NCBI GenBank assembly: GCA_000690595.2
Contig: JHUT02000006.1
Coordinates: forward strand, 136,575 to 200,574
Source of the DNA: Natrinema mahii
GTDB lineage: Archaea > Halobacteriota > Halobacteria > Halobacteriales > Natrialbaceae
Length of the DNA: 64,000 bases
Direction: 5' to 3'
This document shows positions 17,317 to 25,272 of the stretch, piece after piece. Under the pieces are notes generated by a model. It ran no database searches. It was not told the origin of the DNA and saw only the letters and a program-made list of their open reading frames with translations. The stretch's first letter is position 1, and each line of letters opens with the position of its first letter. The translations under genes were made by a program, and so were the position numbers.

Positions 17317-18540
17317 GTGAGGGACTTCTCGAACCACGCCGCGGAGCGACCCGACGGACAGGACGTCGAGATTACCGGGATCGAGTCGGCGGTCGTCGAC
17401 GGGAACTTCGAGTGGAACCTCGTGAAAGTCCACACCGACGCGGGCGTGACGGGGATCGGCGAGGCCTACCGCGGGGGCGGCGTCCCGGAACTGATCGAGT
17501 ACGCGAACCGATTTCTGGTCGGCGAGAACCCAGTGGACGTCGAGCGACTGTTCCGGCGCATCGTACAGGAGACGTCGGGCCACGGCGGGACGACGGGCAA
17601 GGTCGTCACCGCCGCCTCGGGGATCGAGATCGCGCTCTGGGACGCCGCCGGGAAGATCCTGGACCTGCCGGTCTACCAGTTGCTGGGCTCGCGCTACCGC
17701 GACCGGATTCGAATCTACTGCGACTGCCATGCCGGCGAGGCCTACGCGGTCGACGACGGCGGGTTCACCGAGTACGCCGACGCGGACGCCTACACCCCCG
17801 AGGCCTACGCCGCCGAGGCCAAGCGCGTCGTCGACATGGGCTTCGACGCGATCAAGTTCGACCTCGACATGGAACGGGACACCGAGCCCGATCCCTACAA
17901 CGGCCGGCTCACCAACGCCGCGATCGACCACAAAGTCTCGGTCGTCGAAGCCGTCCGCGACGCCGTCGGACGCGAGGTCGACCTCGCCTTCGACTGCCAC
18001 TGGGACTACACCGTCGAGAGCGCAACTCGGCTCGCCCGCCAACTCGAGCCCTACGACCTCATGTGGCTCGAGGACGTCGTCCCGCCGGAGGAGACCGACG
18101 CCCAGCGGGAGGTCGCCCGGCGGACCGAGACGCCGCTAGCAACGGGCGAGAACCGCTTTCGCATCCACGAACTGAGCGACCTGCTCGACGAGTACGCGGT
18201 CGACGTGATCACGCCCGATCCGGCCACCTGCGGCGGCCTCGCCGAGTCCAAACGGATCGCCCAGCGCGCAGAGGAACGGTACATCCCGTTCTCGCCGCAC
18301 AACGTCTGTAGCCCCGTCGGCACGATGGCCTGCGTCCACCTCTGTGCCGCCGTCCCCAACGCCGACGTGCTGGAATATCACGCCCTCGAGGTGGACTGGT
18401 GGGACGACCTGCTCGCACGCGAGGGGCCGCTCATCGAGGACGGCTACATCGACGTGCCGACCGAGCCGGGGCTGGGGATCGAACTGGACGAGGGCGTTCT
18501 CGAGGCCCATCTGTTGCCCGGGACCGACGGCTTCGACTGA
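17317..18540 (+). CDS. second mandelate racemase/muconate lactonizing family enzyme
   Basis: A 407-residue enolase-superfamily enzyme, paralogous to the gene at 11049. It shares the opening VEITGIESAVVDGNFEWNLV, the KFDLD motif, FDCHW, WLEDVVPPEE, TGEN and the histidine in SPHN (about residue 329, where the paralogue has AMHN). The insertion YAVDDGGFTEYADADAY near residue 147 is absent from the paralogue, so substrate specificity probably differs. GTG at 17317 is the start; upstream bases contain no better one. Likely a sugar-acid dehydratase; the substrate is inferred only from family. Confidence 0.82.
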   Translation: MRDFSNHAAERPDGQDVEITGIESAVVDGNFEWNLVKVHTDAGVTGIGEAYRGGGVPELIEYANRFLVGENPVDVERLFRRIVQETSGHGGTTGKVVTAASGIEIALWDAAGKILDLPVYQLLGSRYRDRIRIYCDCHAGEAYAVDDGGFTEYADADAYTPEAYAAEAKRVVDMGFDAIKFDLDMERDTEPDPYNGRLTNAAIDHKVSVVEAVRDAVGREVDLAFDCHWDYTVESATRLARQLEPYDLMWLEDVVPPEETDAQREVARRTETPLATGENRFRIHELSDLLDEYAVDVITPDPATCGGLAESKRIAQRAEERYIPFSPHNVCSPVGTMACVHLCAAVPNADVLEYHALEVDWWDDLLAREGPLIEDGYIDVPTEPGLGIELDEGVLEAHLLPGTDGFD

Positions 18541-18681
18541 TCGGTACGCAGTTACCATTCATTTCAGTTTGAGGTCGAAAGATTCCATCCGAGGTGGGAT
18601 ATGATACTTGTGTTCAGTATAGAGATAGTGTGCGACCGTTTCAGCGTGATTCTCGTCTGAAACCGGATTTCACAGAGCCAG

Positions 18682-18897
18682 TCATATAGAATTAGTATTG
18701 GCCCTTGCCTTCTGAGACAGATAAATAAACAAACCAAGCACCCCGAGGAACCAATATGCGATTCCTCGGATTTTCGGAGAGAAGAACCCACGTTTCTTAG
18801 AATCCTCGTAGACGTAGTATCCGACTGTTGGCCAGAAAATCAAGAGGTACAGTCCAACACGGATGAGTACTCCGTTGTACGCGCTAAGCCACTCCAT
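18682..18897 (-). CDS. small two-helix membrane protein
   Basis: 71 residues (ATG at 18897) with two membrane segments (VLIRVGLYLLIFWPTVGYYV and IAYWFLGVLGLFIYL) joined by a basic loop (EDSKKRGFFSPKIRG), so the loop faces inside. The coding sequence is AT-richer than its neighbours. A TATA-like gatacttatc lies 25-35 nt before the start on the minus strand. No family recognised. An upstream extension to 18999 is possible but adds non-membrane residues with poor codon use. Confidence 0.6.
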   Translation of the reverse strand: MEWLSAYNGVLIRVGLYLLIFWPTVGYYVYEDSKKRGFFSPKIRGIAYWFLGVLGLFIYLSQKARANTNSI

Positions 18898-19051
18898 GCC
18901 CGTATAGAAGTGTACGGTTGATAAGTATCTATCACTAACCGATAAGTTCGCATATAGTTGTCTCTCAGTATCGATGCGTATCCAGCAAGTCGTTTCCAAC
19001 GCAATGTCTGATAACCATCATTATGTGGCTAGAGCTCGAAATCCGAGTCAC

Positions 19052-19324
19052 ATGCCCTCTCAAAGGACAGTCGGCGCTGCGCCGTTGATCACGGGAATTT
19101 TGCTCGCCTTCCAGTCGTCCGGCACGCTAGTCCAAAGCGGACGTTCGCTGTGGTCGGTCCTCGGTCTCGTTGGTGGCTGTGCTGCCATCGTCGTCGGTCT
19201 CGGAACGCTGCGTGAATGGGACGCGTTCGAACGGGAGACGATCGGGAACGATCGGCCTTCGGTGGCCGTTCTCGGACTCGCCGCCGCCGCGTTCTTCGCC
19301 GGTGTAGCGATCGCCATCGCGTAA
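19052..19324 (+). CDS. small membrane protein with three hydrophobic segments
   Basis: 90 residues beginning MPSQRTVGAAPLI with hydrophobic stretches at about residues 8-24, 33-50 and 70-90. The charged loop REWDAFERETIGNDR separates the last two. The ATG at 19052 is favoured over 19004 because a ttatgt box sits about 28 nt before it and the first helix then starts correctly. Function unknown. Confidence 0.6.
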   Translation: MPSQRTVGAAPLITGILLAFQSSGTLVQSGRSLWSVLGLVGGCAAIVVGLGTLREWDAFERETIGNDRPSVAVLGLAAAAFFAGVAIAIA

Positions 19325-19459
19325 CCGACTGCGAACGAAATCCCCCGTATTCTCGAGACGGACGCCGTGTTCGCATCGTGATGCAGGCGCTCGAGACCGA
19401 TAATAGAGCGCTGGGACGCACGCACACGTAGTTGACTCCGTTCCGAACGGTGAACCGTG

Positions 19460-19924
19460 CTACTGCGTCCCGTCGGCGTCGCGGACTCGAGCGAGCGTCG
19501 CTTCGACCCGGTCCCAGTGGCTCCCCCGCCAGAAGTGCTGGCCACAGTCCCGACAGACCCACGTCTCGTCTGCCGTCGGATCGGGCGCGTATTCCGGCGT
19601 CGAACCGGTCGGATCGACCGACTCGAGCGGACCGTTACACCGCCCGCAGAAAGCGGGGTCGTCGGCCAGCGTGAGATCGACGCCCGCGGCGTCGAGTTCG
19701 GCGAGTTGGGCCTCGACCTCGCGGGCCTCGAGGAGGATCGACTCGTCGGCGCGGGCCGCCACGTCGACGTCTCGCGTGACGACGGTTCGGCCCTCGTCGC
19801 GGGCGACGGCGAGGAGGTCGTCGTCGGCCTCAAGTCCGCGGTCGCCGGCGTAGGCGGTGTCGTGGTTACACATCCGCAGATAGGAACGGAGCCCGCCGCA
19901 CATGAGATCGAGGAGGAGTCGCAT
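19460..19924 (-). CDS. Mut7-C ribonuclease-domain protein
   Basis: A 154-residue PIN-related Mut7-C (DUF82) protein. It opens with MRLLLDLMCGGLRSYLRM, the family start with the first acidic residue of the PIN-like site, continues with GLEADDDLLAVARDEGRTVVTRD (second acidic pair), and ends with a zinc ribbon (FCGRCNGPL ... WVCRDCGQHFW). Predicted RNA-processing nuclease. The long open frame in this phase continues upstream across the polX gene, but that part is antisense-like and not coding. It lies 17 bp behind polX, probably in one operon. Confidence 0.88.
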   Translation of the reverse strand: MRLLLDLMCGGLRSYLRMCNHDTAYAGDRGLEADDDLLAVARDEGRTVVTRDVDVAARADESILLEAREVEAQLAELDAAGVDLTLADDPAFCGRCNGPLESVDPTGSTPEYAPDPTADETWVCRDCGQHFWRGSHWDRVEATLARVRDADGTQ

Positions 19925-19941
19925 GGTGTAGCGGGGACGTG

Positions 19942-21738
19942 TCAGTGGAGGAACTCCCGCAGCGCGTCGCGTTCCCAGGTGTTGATCACGTCCGCGGGCT
20001 CGGCCCACCCTCGCCGAGCCGTGTGGACGCCCCAGCGCATGTACTCGAGCGTTGCGGGCCGGTGGGCGTCGGTGTTGACGGCGATCACCGCACCCTCGTC
20101 TATGGCGGCCTGAACCGCGCTGCCCCAGAGGTCGAGCCGCCGGGGGTTGGCGTTGACCTCGAGGGCGGTGTCGTGGTCGGCGGCGGCCGCCCCGAGCGCG
20201 GTCGCGTCGAACTCGAGGCCGGAGCGCTCGTTGAGCAGGCGGCCGCTGGGGTGGCCAAGCACGTCGATCGTCGGGTTCTCGACGGCGCGAACGAGCCGGT
20301 CGGTCGCGGTCTCGGCGTCCTGACTCAGGGCGCTGTGGGTCGAGGCGACGATCACGTCCAGCGCGTCGATCACGTCGTCGGAGAGGTCGATCTCGCCCGC
20401 GGCGTCGACGTTGGCCTCGATCCCCGCGAAGACCTCGATTTCGGCGTCGTCGCCGACCGCGCGAATTTCCGCGACCTGTTCGAGGATCTCGTCGTCGGCA
20501 AGGCCCATATCGCCGACGACCCCCGGGCCCTCGGCGTGATCGGCGATTCCGAAGTAGTCGTAGCCCCGATCGGCGGCCGCCTCGACCATCGCCTCGATCG
20601 GGGTGTTGCCGTCGGACCACTCGGTGTGGGTGTGCAGGTCGCCGCGGATATCGCCGCGCTCGAGCAGGGCCGGTAACGCGTCGTTCTCGGCGGCTTCGAT
20701 CTCGCCGCGGTTCTCGCGGAGTTCCGGCGGAATCCGGGGGAGTCCGAGCGCCTCGTACATGCCCGCTTCGGTCTCGCCCGCGACGCGGTCGCCGACGCGC
20801 TGGTCCGCTTCGTGGTCTTCGACGTCGTTGTCGGACTCCGTCCGACTGCTCGAGGCGCGTAGCGCCTCGCTGCTGACGTCGAAGGCCCCGTACTCGTTTA
20901 ATTTCATCCCGCGGTCGATCGCGTAGTTGCGCAAGGCGACGTTGTGGTCCTTGCTCCCCGTGAAGTACTGCAGCGCCGACCCGAACTCCGCGGGGACGAC
21001 CACCCGCAGGTCGACGCGGCTCTCGCCGACGCGGACGCTGGCCTTCTCGGGGCCGGACTCGATCTCGTCGTCGACGGAGTCCCACGCGAGCAACCCCTCG
21101 ACGACCGCCTCGCCGTCCACGGTCGCCGCGAGGACATCCACGTCGCCGATCGTCTCGCGCCACCGGCGGATCGAGCCGGCGACCTCGCAGCGCTCGACCG
21201 CCTCGAGGCCCTCGAGGTACGCCAGCACGTCGTCGGCCAGCGGCCGGGCCTCCCCAAGGAGTTGGCGCTGGCCGACCGTTCGGGCGAACTCGAGGTTCTC
21301 GAGGATGTTCTGCTCGGTCTTCGGGCCGAACCCCTTGACCTCCTGTACCTCGCCGGCCTCGGCCGCGTCCTCGAGGTCGTCTAACGTCTCGACCCCGAGT
21401 TCCCGATACAGCTTCCCCGCGGTCTTGGGGCCGACGCCCTCGATGCGGGTGATGTCGGCGATGTCGATCGGCAGCTCGGCCCGCAGCTCCTCGAGTTCCT
21501 CGATCTCGCCGGTCTCGACGAACTCGCCGATCTTCGCCGAGATGGCGTCGCCGACGCCGTCGATGTTTGCGAGGACGTCGCGGTCGCCGGCCGCGACGCG
21601 GTCGGCGATCGGCGAGGGATGGGCCCGGACGTTCTCGGCCGCCCGTCGGTAGGCGCGGGGCTTGTACTCGACGTCGTCGGCCTCGAGCAGGTCGGCGAAC
21701 TCCTCGAGTCGGGCCGCGATCTCGGCGTTGGTCGTCAT
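19942..21738 (-). CDS. polX: DNA polymerase X / 3'-5' exonuclease (PolX)
   Basis: A 598-residue repair enzyme. Residues 1-150 hold helix-hairpin-helix motifs (NIDGVGDAISAKI, RIEGVGPKTAGKLY, VKGFGPKTEQNIL); residues about 170-250 are the nucleotidyltransferase palm (AGSIRRWRETIGDVDVL, with the DVD metal residues); residues about 335-598 form a PHP exonuclease domain (GDLHTHTEWSDG, then ADHAEG, STHSAL, NTDAH). An unusually long acidic linker lies between them (SSSRTESDNDVEDHEADQRV, near residue 295). ATG at 21738 overlaps the upstream stop by 4 nt. Fills short gaps in base-excision repair. Confidence 0.95.
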   Translation of the reverse strand: MTTNAEIAARLEEFADLLEADDVEYKPRAYRRAAENVRAHPSPIADRVAAGDRDVLANIDGVGDAISAKIGEFVETGEIEELEELRAELPIDIADITRIEGVGPKTAGKLYRELGVETLDDLEDAAEAGEVQEVKGFGPKTEQNILENLEFARTVGQRQLLGEARPLADDVLAYLEGLEAVERCEVAGSIRRWRETIGDVDVLAATVDGEAVVEGLLAWDSVDDEIESGPEKASVRVGESRVDLRVVVPAEFGSALQYFTGSKDHNVALRNYAIDRGMKLNEYGAFDVSSEALRASSSRTESDNDVEDHEADQRVGDRVAGETEAGMYEALGLPRIPPELRENRGEIEAAENDALPALLERGDIRGDLHTHTEWSDGNTPIEAMVEAAADRGYDYFGIADHAEGPGVVGDMGLADDEILEQVAEIRAVGDDAEIEVFAGIEANVDAAGEIDLSDDVIDALDVIVASTHSALSQDAETATDRLVRAVENPTIDVLGHPSGRLLNERSGLEFDATALGAAAADHDTALEVNANPRRLDLWGSAVQAAIDEGAVIAVNTDAHRPATLEYMRWGVHTARRGWAEPADVINTWERDALREFLH

Positions 21739-22175
21739 CGGCCCCTCCGTGAGGCTCCGTCGTCTTCCCGACCCAGCGCCTTCTTCAGGAAGGACATCCA
21801 GCGCTTGCGGTCCTGGGCCTGCTTGGCCTGCTGTTCGCGCTCGAGATCCGTCGGGCCGAGGCTCTCGAGGGCGTTCAACGCCCGGTCGATGCCGATGATG
21901 CTCTGGGCGAGTTCCTCGCCCTCCTCGCGGGTGATCGCGCCCTCTTCGATCCGCTCGAGTCGCTCGAGTCGCTCGCGTCGCAGGTTTCGCTTGGCCTGCT
22001 CGACGCGGTCGCGTTCGCCGGACGGCACCGTCTCGCGGCGCTTGATCTCGAAGACGAACGTCCGGAGATCGATCTCCTCGCCCTGGACCGTGATCGTCTC
22101 CGGAATGTCCGCGCCGACGGTCGCGCCCTCGCGCTCGACGCGCTCGAGCAGTTGCTTGCGCTCGTACTCTTGCAC
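21735..22175 (-). CDS. DUF5788-family protein
   Basis: A 146-residue soluble, charged protein starting at GTG 22175 (QEYERKQLLERVEREGATVG). The first half includes a conserved IPETITVQGEEIDLRTFVFE stretch, and the second half is a coiled helix (VEQAKRNLRRERLERLERIE) ending in a basic tail. The stop overlaps the polX ATG as ATGA, so the two are co-translated; a role with PolX is inferred from the overlap. The longer upstream frame (to 22229) lacks conserved residues. Confidence 0.75.
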   Translation of the reverse strand: MQEYERKQLLERVEREGATVGADIPETITVQGEEIDLRTFVFEIKRRETVPSGERDRVEQAKRNLRRERLERLERIEEGAITREEGEELAQSIIGIDRALNALESLGPTDLEREQQAKQAQDRKRWMSFLKKALGREDDGASRRGR

Positions 22176-22341
22176 ACTCCGATATGGGCGGTGGGGACGC
22201 AAAAATGTACAGCCACTGCTCTCCACCATACGGATCCAATCAAAACAACAATCTGATTTAGAGCCAATAGAAATAATATAAAAAAGATTTAAAGGTTGAA
22301 TTAGAAAAATATATAACGGTAGATGAATTATACTCTTTCAG

Positions 22342-23106
22342 ATGAAAGAAAATAACCGTCCTAAGAGTAGAAGAAAAGTCCTTAAGATAACCGGCTCAGG
22401 CCTTGTAGCTGCCAGTGCATTTTCAACGGTTGGTTCAGCGTCAGAAAATTCGGATGAAGATTGTGACCACTGTGCATCGGTTGAAATCCTATCAGAGGAT
22501 AAGGATATCCAAATAATACGTGTAGAAAAAGATGATAGAGTCTATGACTACCAAGTGAATAAGGAAGAAGGTAGTGCGAAACCGATTACAGTCGATAGGC
22601 CCGTTTCAACTAGTGACATTAGAAATAGAGGCAATGTATCGATACAAAACCATGAAAGTATAATCGAGAAGTCTGATTATGATGTTAATAAAGAAGGAGA
22701 TTGTGGCGGATACATATACAGCAGTCACTATTCAGTCGTTTTCACTTTTACGACAGGCGATTCTCTAGACGACTATCCAAGCGGTGCGCTTGAAGCAGGA
22801 TTATGTGCTGTTATCGGGGGTGCTGCAGGTTCAAGAGGTGGCTATGTTGGGTTGGCACTTGCTGGACTGGGTGCGGTCGCCTGTTTCTCAATTGGATATT
22901 TCTTCCTTGATCATGTTGACTATTCTGGGAGAAGTGGTGCAATTGGTGCGTGGGATTGTCACACCGGTTTTCTTGGTGAGGAAGGCCTGTGTACTGGTGT
23001 TTCAAACAGCTATACAACTGATTCTGAAGATCTTGACCAAGCGAGAAAAATCCAAGGTGCCCACCTATCATTAGGAGAAGATGTAGCTAGCTACATATCT
23101 ATATAA
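22342..23106 (+). CDS. Tat-exported cysteine-containing halocin-like precursor
   Basis: A 254-residue protein encoded in strongly AT-rich DNA. Twin-arginine signal SRRKVLKITGSG is at residues 9-20, cleavage probably near Ala33. The next part (34-140) is soluble, with C41-x2-C44 and C121. From residue 147 comes a glycine/alanine-rich hydrophobic core (EAGLCAVIGGAAGSRG, then LALAGLGAVACFSIGYFF) with Cys155 and Cys181, followed by DHVDYSGRSG, C206 and C217 (EEGLCTG). The order Tat signal, soluble N-part, then a compact Gly/Ala-rich cysteine domain resembles halocin C8-type precursors, whose C-terminus is the toxin and N-part the immunity protein. This is my inference from layout and composition, not a proven match. 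A convergent small membrane gene and an IS lie next door. Confidence 0.5.
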   Translation: MKENNRPKSRRKVLKITGSGLVAASAFSTVGSASENSDEDCDHCASVEILSEDKDIQIIRVEKDDRVYDYQVNKEEGSAKPITVDRPVSTSDIRNRGNVSIQNHESIIEKSDYDVNKEGDCGGYIYSSHYSVVFTFTTGDSLDDYPSGALEAGLCAVIGGAAGSRGGYVGLALAGLGAVACFSIGYFFLDHVDYSGRSGAIGAWDCHTGFLGEEGLCTGVSNSYTTDSEDLDQARKIQGAHLSLGEDVASYISI

Positions 23107-23135
23107 TAATATTTTTGTATCATGAAAATATACAA

Positions 23136-23360
23136 TCATATAAAATGTTGATCAATAATTGAGAACAAAATATTCCCAAGGAGTACCGATCCCCCAGCAA
23201 AGAGTGCGCCGAGGACTCCATGCACTGTTGCTGATTCAACAAGATGGGGAAGAAATATATTTGCAGTTAATCCACCGATCCCAGCGGAAATACCACAGAC
23301 TAGGGCCATTAATGCAGTACTCCTCTCGTCCCAGGTTTCCAGCACCAATCTTCTGACCAT
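23136..23360 (-). CDS. small two-helix membrane protein beside the halocin-like gene
   Basis: 74 residues (ATG at 23360; a TTG at 23369 is also possible) with two hydrophobic segments (ALMALVCGISAGIGGLTANI and GVLGALFAGGSVLLGNILFS). The DNA is AT-rich like the gene it converges on, and a ttttatttac-type box precedes it on the minus strand. It could be an immunity or transport partner of the halocin-like product, or simply cargo; only the position argues for a link. Confidence 0.5.
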   Translation of the reverse strand: MVRRLVLETWDERSTALMALVCGISAGIGGLTANIFLPHLVESATVHGVLGALFAGGSVLLGNILFSIIDQHFI

Positions 23361-23438
23361 TATAACCAATTTTAATCATTAAGTAAATAAAACTTTTTAT
23401 TGGGACAAATTAACACATATAATAATTGTAGAATTATG

Positions 23439-23446
23439 GCCTCAGA
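23439..23446 (+). repeat. 8-bp target duplication, left
   Basis: gcctcaga immediately before the left inverted repeat; it recurs exactly at 24193-24200. Confidence 0.95.
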
Positions 23447-23460
23447 GGCACTGTCTAGTT
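23447..23460 (+). repeat. left terminal inverted repeat of IS6 element
   Basis: GGCACTGTCTAGTT, complementary to 24179-24192 without mismatch. Confidence 0.95.
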
Positions 23461-23505
23461 GAGTCAGTTTGAGAAGTGAGCAGGTCGTTGAGTTAATCAA
23501 CCAAG

Positions 23506-24184
23506 ATGCTCGCAGACCTGCTCAGCGAGAGCTACGACGCGGATTTAGAAGAATCTTGGGAGAACGAGCGGACGGCGAACGCCCGTCAGGGCGTTCGCCG
23601 TCCGCCTCCACGAGACTGGTTGTTCTCTTCGAGAGACAACAACGATTTTAGCTGAATTAGGCGTTGAACGCTCACATGGAGAGGTTTGGAATTGGGTGCA
23701 TCGGCTGGCTGACAGCGAACGCGACCCGCCGACGACGTCGCCGTCACGGGTCGCTGTTGATGAAACCGCTGTCAAGATCAACGGCGAATGGTCTTGGCTA
23801 TATGCTGCAATGAACACCGAGACGAAGCTGATTCTCGATGTCGCGTTGTTTGGTCGGCATGGCACCGATCCGGCAGCTGCGTTTCTGCATCGACTCGACG
23901 AGAAATACGACCTCTCCGACACCGTATTTCTCGTCGATCAGTTCGGGTATCGGACTGCCCTTGCTCGATTAGGATTGAGCGGTCGGGTCAACTACACCGA
24001 GCAAAACCTCATCGAAAAGTGGTTTCACACCCTCAAAATGCGGATCGACCGCTTCCACAACTCGTGGGTGGGCAGTCGGTCGAGCGCACGCGAATGGTTT
24101 GAACAGTTCATGCACTACTACAACCGCCAGAGACCGCATCAAGCTCTCGACGGAAAGACGCCGATCGAGGAGGTGCAGAACTAG
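23506..24184 (+). pseudogene. IS6-family DDE transposase, +1 frameshift
   Basis: The N-terminal part (ATG 23506: MLADLLSESYDADLEESWEN) stays in one frame to about 23575, where gcgaacgcccgtcag carries an extra base compared with the frame needed downstream. The remainder (RSHGEVWNWVHRLADSERD, then AVDETAVKINGEWSWLYAA with the first catalytic Asp, VDQFG with the second, NLIEKWFHTLKMR with the Glu, ending RPHQALDGKTPIEEV) is intact in the next frame to the stop at 24184. About 225 residues in total if repaired. Programmed shifting cannot be excluded, but no slippery sequence is evident, so I call it inactivated. Confidence 0.9.
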
Positions 24185-24192
24185 ACAGTGCC
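24179..24192 (-). repeat. right terminal inverted repeat of IS6 element
   Basis: AACTAGACAGTGCC, perfect complement of the left repeat; it includes the transposase stop codon. Confidence 0.95.
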
Positions 24193-24200
24193 GCCTCAGA
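24193..24200 (+). repeat. 8-bp target duplication, right
   Basis: gcctcaga immediately after the right inverted repeat, matching 23439-23446. Confidence 0.95.
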
Positions 24201-24270
24201 AGGACTATGTAGGATAGTTCTTCAGACAGAATCCCAAACCCCTTAGCGATCCCTCACATACCCCCGGTTA

Positions 24271-25212
24271 ATGGCGAAGTGCGACGCGTGTGGGAACGAC
24301 GAAAACATGCCGTACAACTGTCGTCACTGCGGCGGCACCTACTGTGGCGACCATCGGCTGCCCGAGAACCACGACTGCTCGGGACTCGAGAACTGGAACG
24401 ACCCGCAGGGCGTCTTCGACAGCGGGTTCGACGACGGCGTCGGTTCCGGCGGGAGTAGCTCGCGGGCCGCCGGAGTCATGGACAAACTCCCGATCGACAC
24501 CGGCCCGGGCGGCCCGCTGGCGTACTTCCGCGGGAACATGACCTACACGTTCCTCGCGCTCATCTGGCTGACGTTTCTCGCGCAACTGCTCGTGGGGACG
24601 TTCGGTAGCCGATCGCTCTACGAGTCGCTGTTCCTGTTGACTTCGTGGAACGTCGAGTACGTCTGGACGTGGGTCACGTCCGTCTTCTCCCACAGCACGG
24701 GTAACTTCATGCACATCGTCGGGAACAGCATCGTGATATTCTTCTTCGGGCCGCTCGTCGAGCGGTACGTCGGCTCGCGGAACTTCGCGGCTCTGTTCAT
24801 CGTCAGCGGCGTCCTCGCCGGCCTCGGTCAGATCGCGATCTCCGTCGCCCAAGGGAGTCCGACCGCCGTCCTCGGGGCCAGCGGTGCCGCGCTGGCGATC
24901 ATGGGCGTTCTGACCGTGCTGAACCCCGGCCTGAAGGTCTATCTCTACTTCATCCTTCCCGTCCCAATCTGGCTGCTGACCGCCGGCTACGCCTTCATCA
25001 GCGTCTTCTTCCTCACCGGCGCGACCGGCGGCGGCGGTATCGCCCACGGCGCACACCTCGTCGGCCTCGTGATCGGGCTCGCCTACGGCCAATACGTCAA
25101 ACAGAACCGGAACGTCAGCGCGCCCAGTCGTCTCGAGTTCGGCGGCGGTGGCGGTCCCGGCGGTCCCGGCGGCCCCGGTGGCCCAGGCGGTCCCGGCCGC
25201 GGCCGGTTCTGA
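24271..25212 (+). CDS. rhomboid-family intramembrane serine protease with AN1-type zinc finger
   Basis: A 313-residue membrane protease. Residues 1-40 form an AN1-like zinc finger (CDACG, CRHCGGTYCGDHRLPENHDC). Six membrane segments follow from residue 90 to about 275. Catalytic Ser204 is in GASGA and His262 in HGAHLVGLVIG, the rhomboid dyad; the His-x-x-x-Asn pair in the second helix is FMHIVGNS. The C-terminus is a (GGP)n tail. Fusion of rhomboid to a cytoplasmic zinc finger is a known haloarchaeal form. It starts 78 bp after the IS target duplication, so the IS sits in its upstream region and may affect its promoter. Confidence 0.93.
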   Translation: MAKCDACGNDENMPYNCRHCGGTYCGDHRLPENHDCSGLENWNDPQGVFDSGFDDGVGSGGSSSRAAGVMDKLPIDTGPGGPLAYFRGNMTYTFLALIWLTFLAQLLVGTFGSRSLYESLFLLTSWNVEYVWTWVTSVFSHSTGNFMHIVGNSIVIFFFGPLVERYVGSRNFAALFIVSGVLAGLGQIAISVAQGSPTAVLGASGAALAIMGVLTVLNPGLKVYLYFILPVPIWLLTAGYAFISVFFLTGATGGGGIAHGAHLVGLVIGLAYGQYVKQNRNVSAPSRLEFGGGGGPGGPGGPGGPGGPGRGRF

Positions 25213-25272
25213 CCCCCGCATCCGTCGCAGGACCCCGCAACTGATTTTCGCCCGGCGTCTACCCTCGACCCA

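Larger units (their letters stand above)
23447..24192 (+). mobile_element. IS6-family insertion sequence (746 bp), complete ends, frameshifted transposase
   Basis: Bounded by perfect 14-bp inverted repeats GGCACTGTCTAGTT (23447-23460 and its complement at 24179-24192) and flanked by a perfect 8-bp target duplication, the IS6-family hallmark. It carries one transposase gene that is broken by a single-base insertion. The intact duplication means it landed here by simple transposition recently enough not to have decayed, between an AT-rich island and the rhomboid gene. Confidence 0.93.

Noticed and set aside
19460-21163. A 567-codon minus-strand frame that would make one giant protein
   Set aside because: Only its last 154 codons are the Mut7-C gene; the rest runs out of phase over polX and reads as Arg/Gly-rich shadow sequence.
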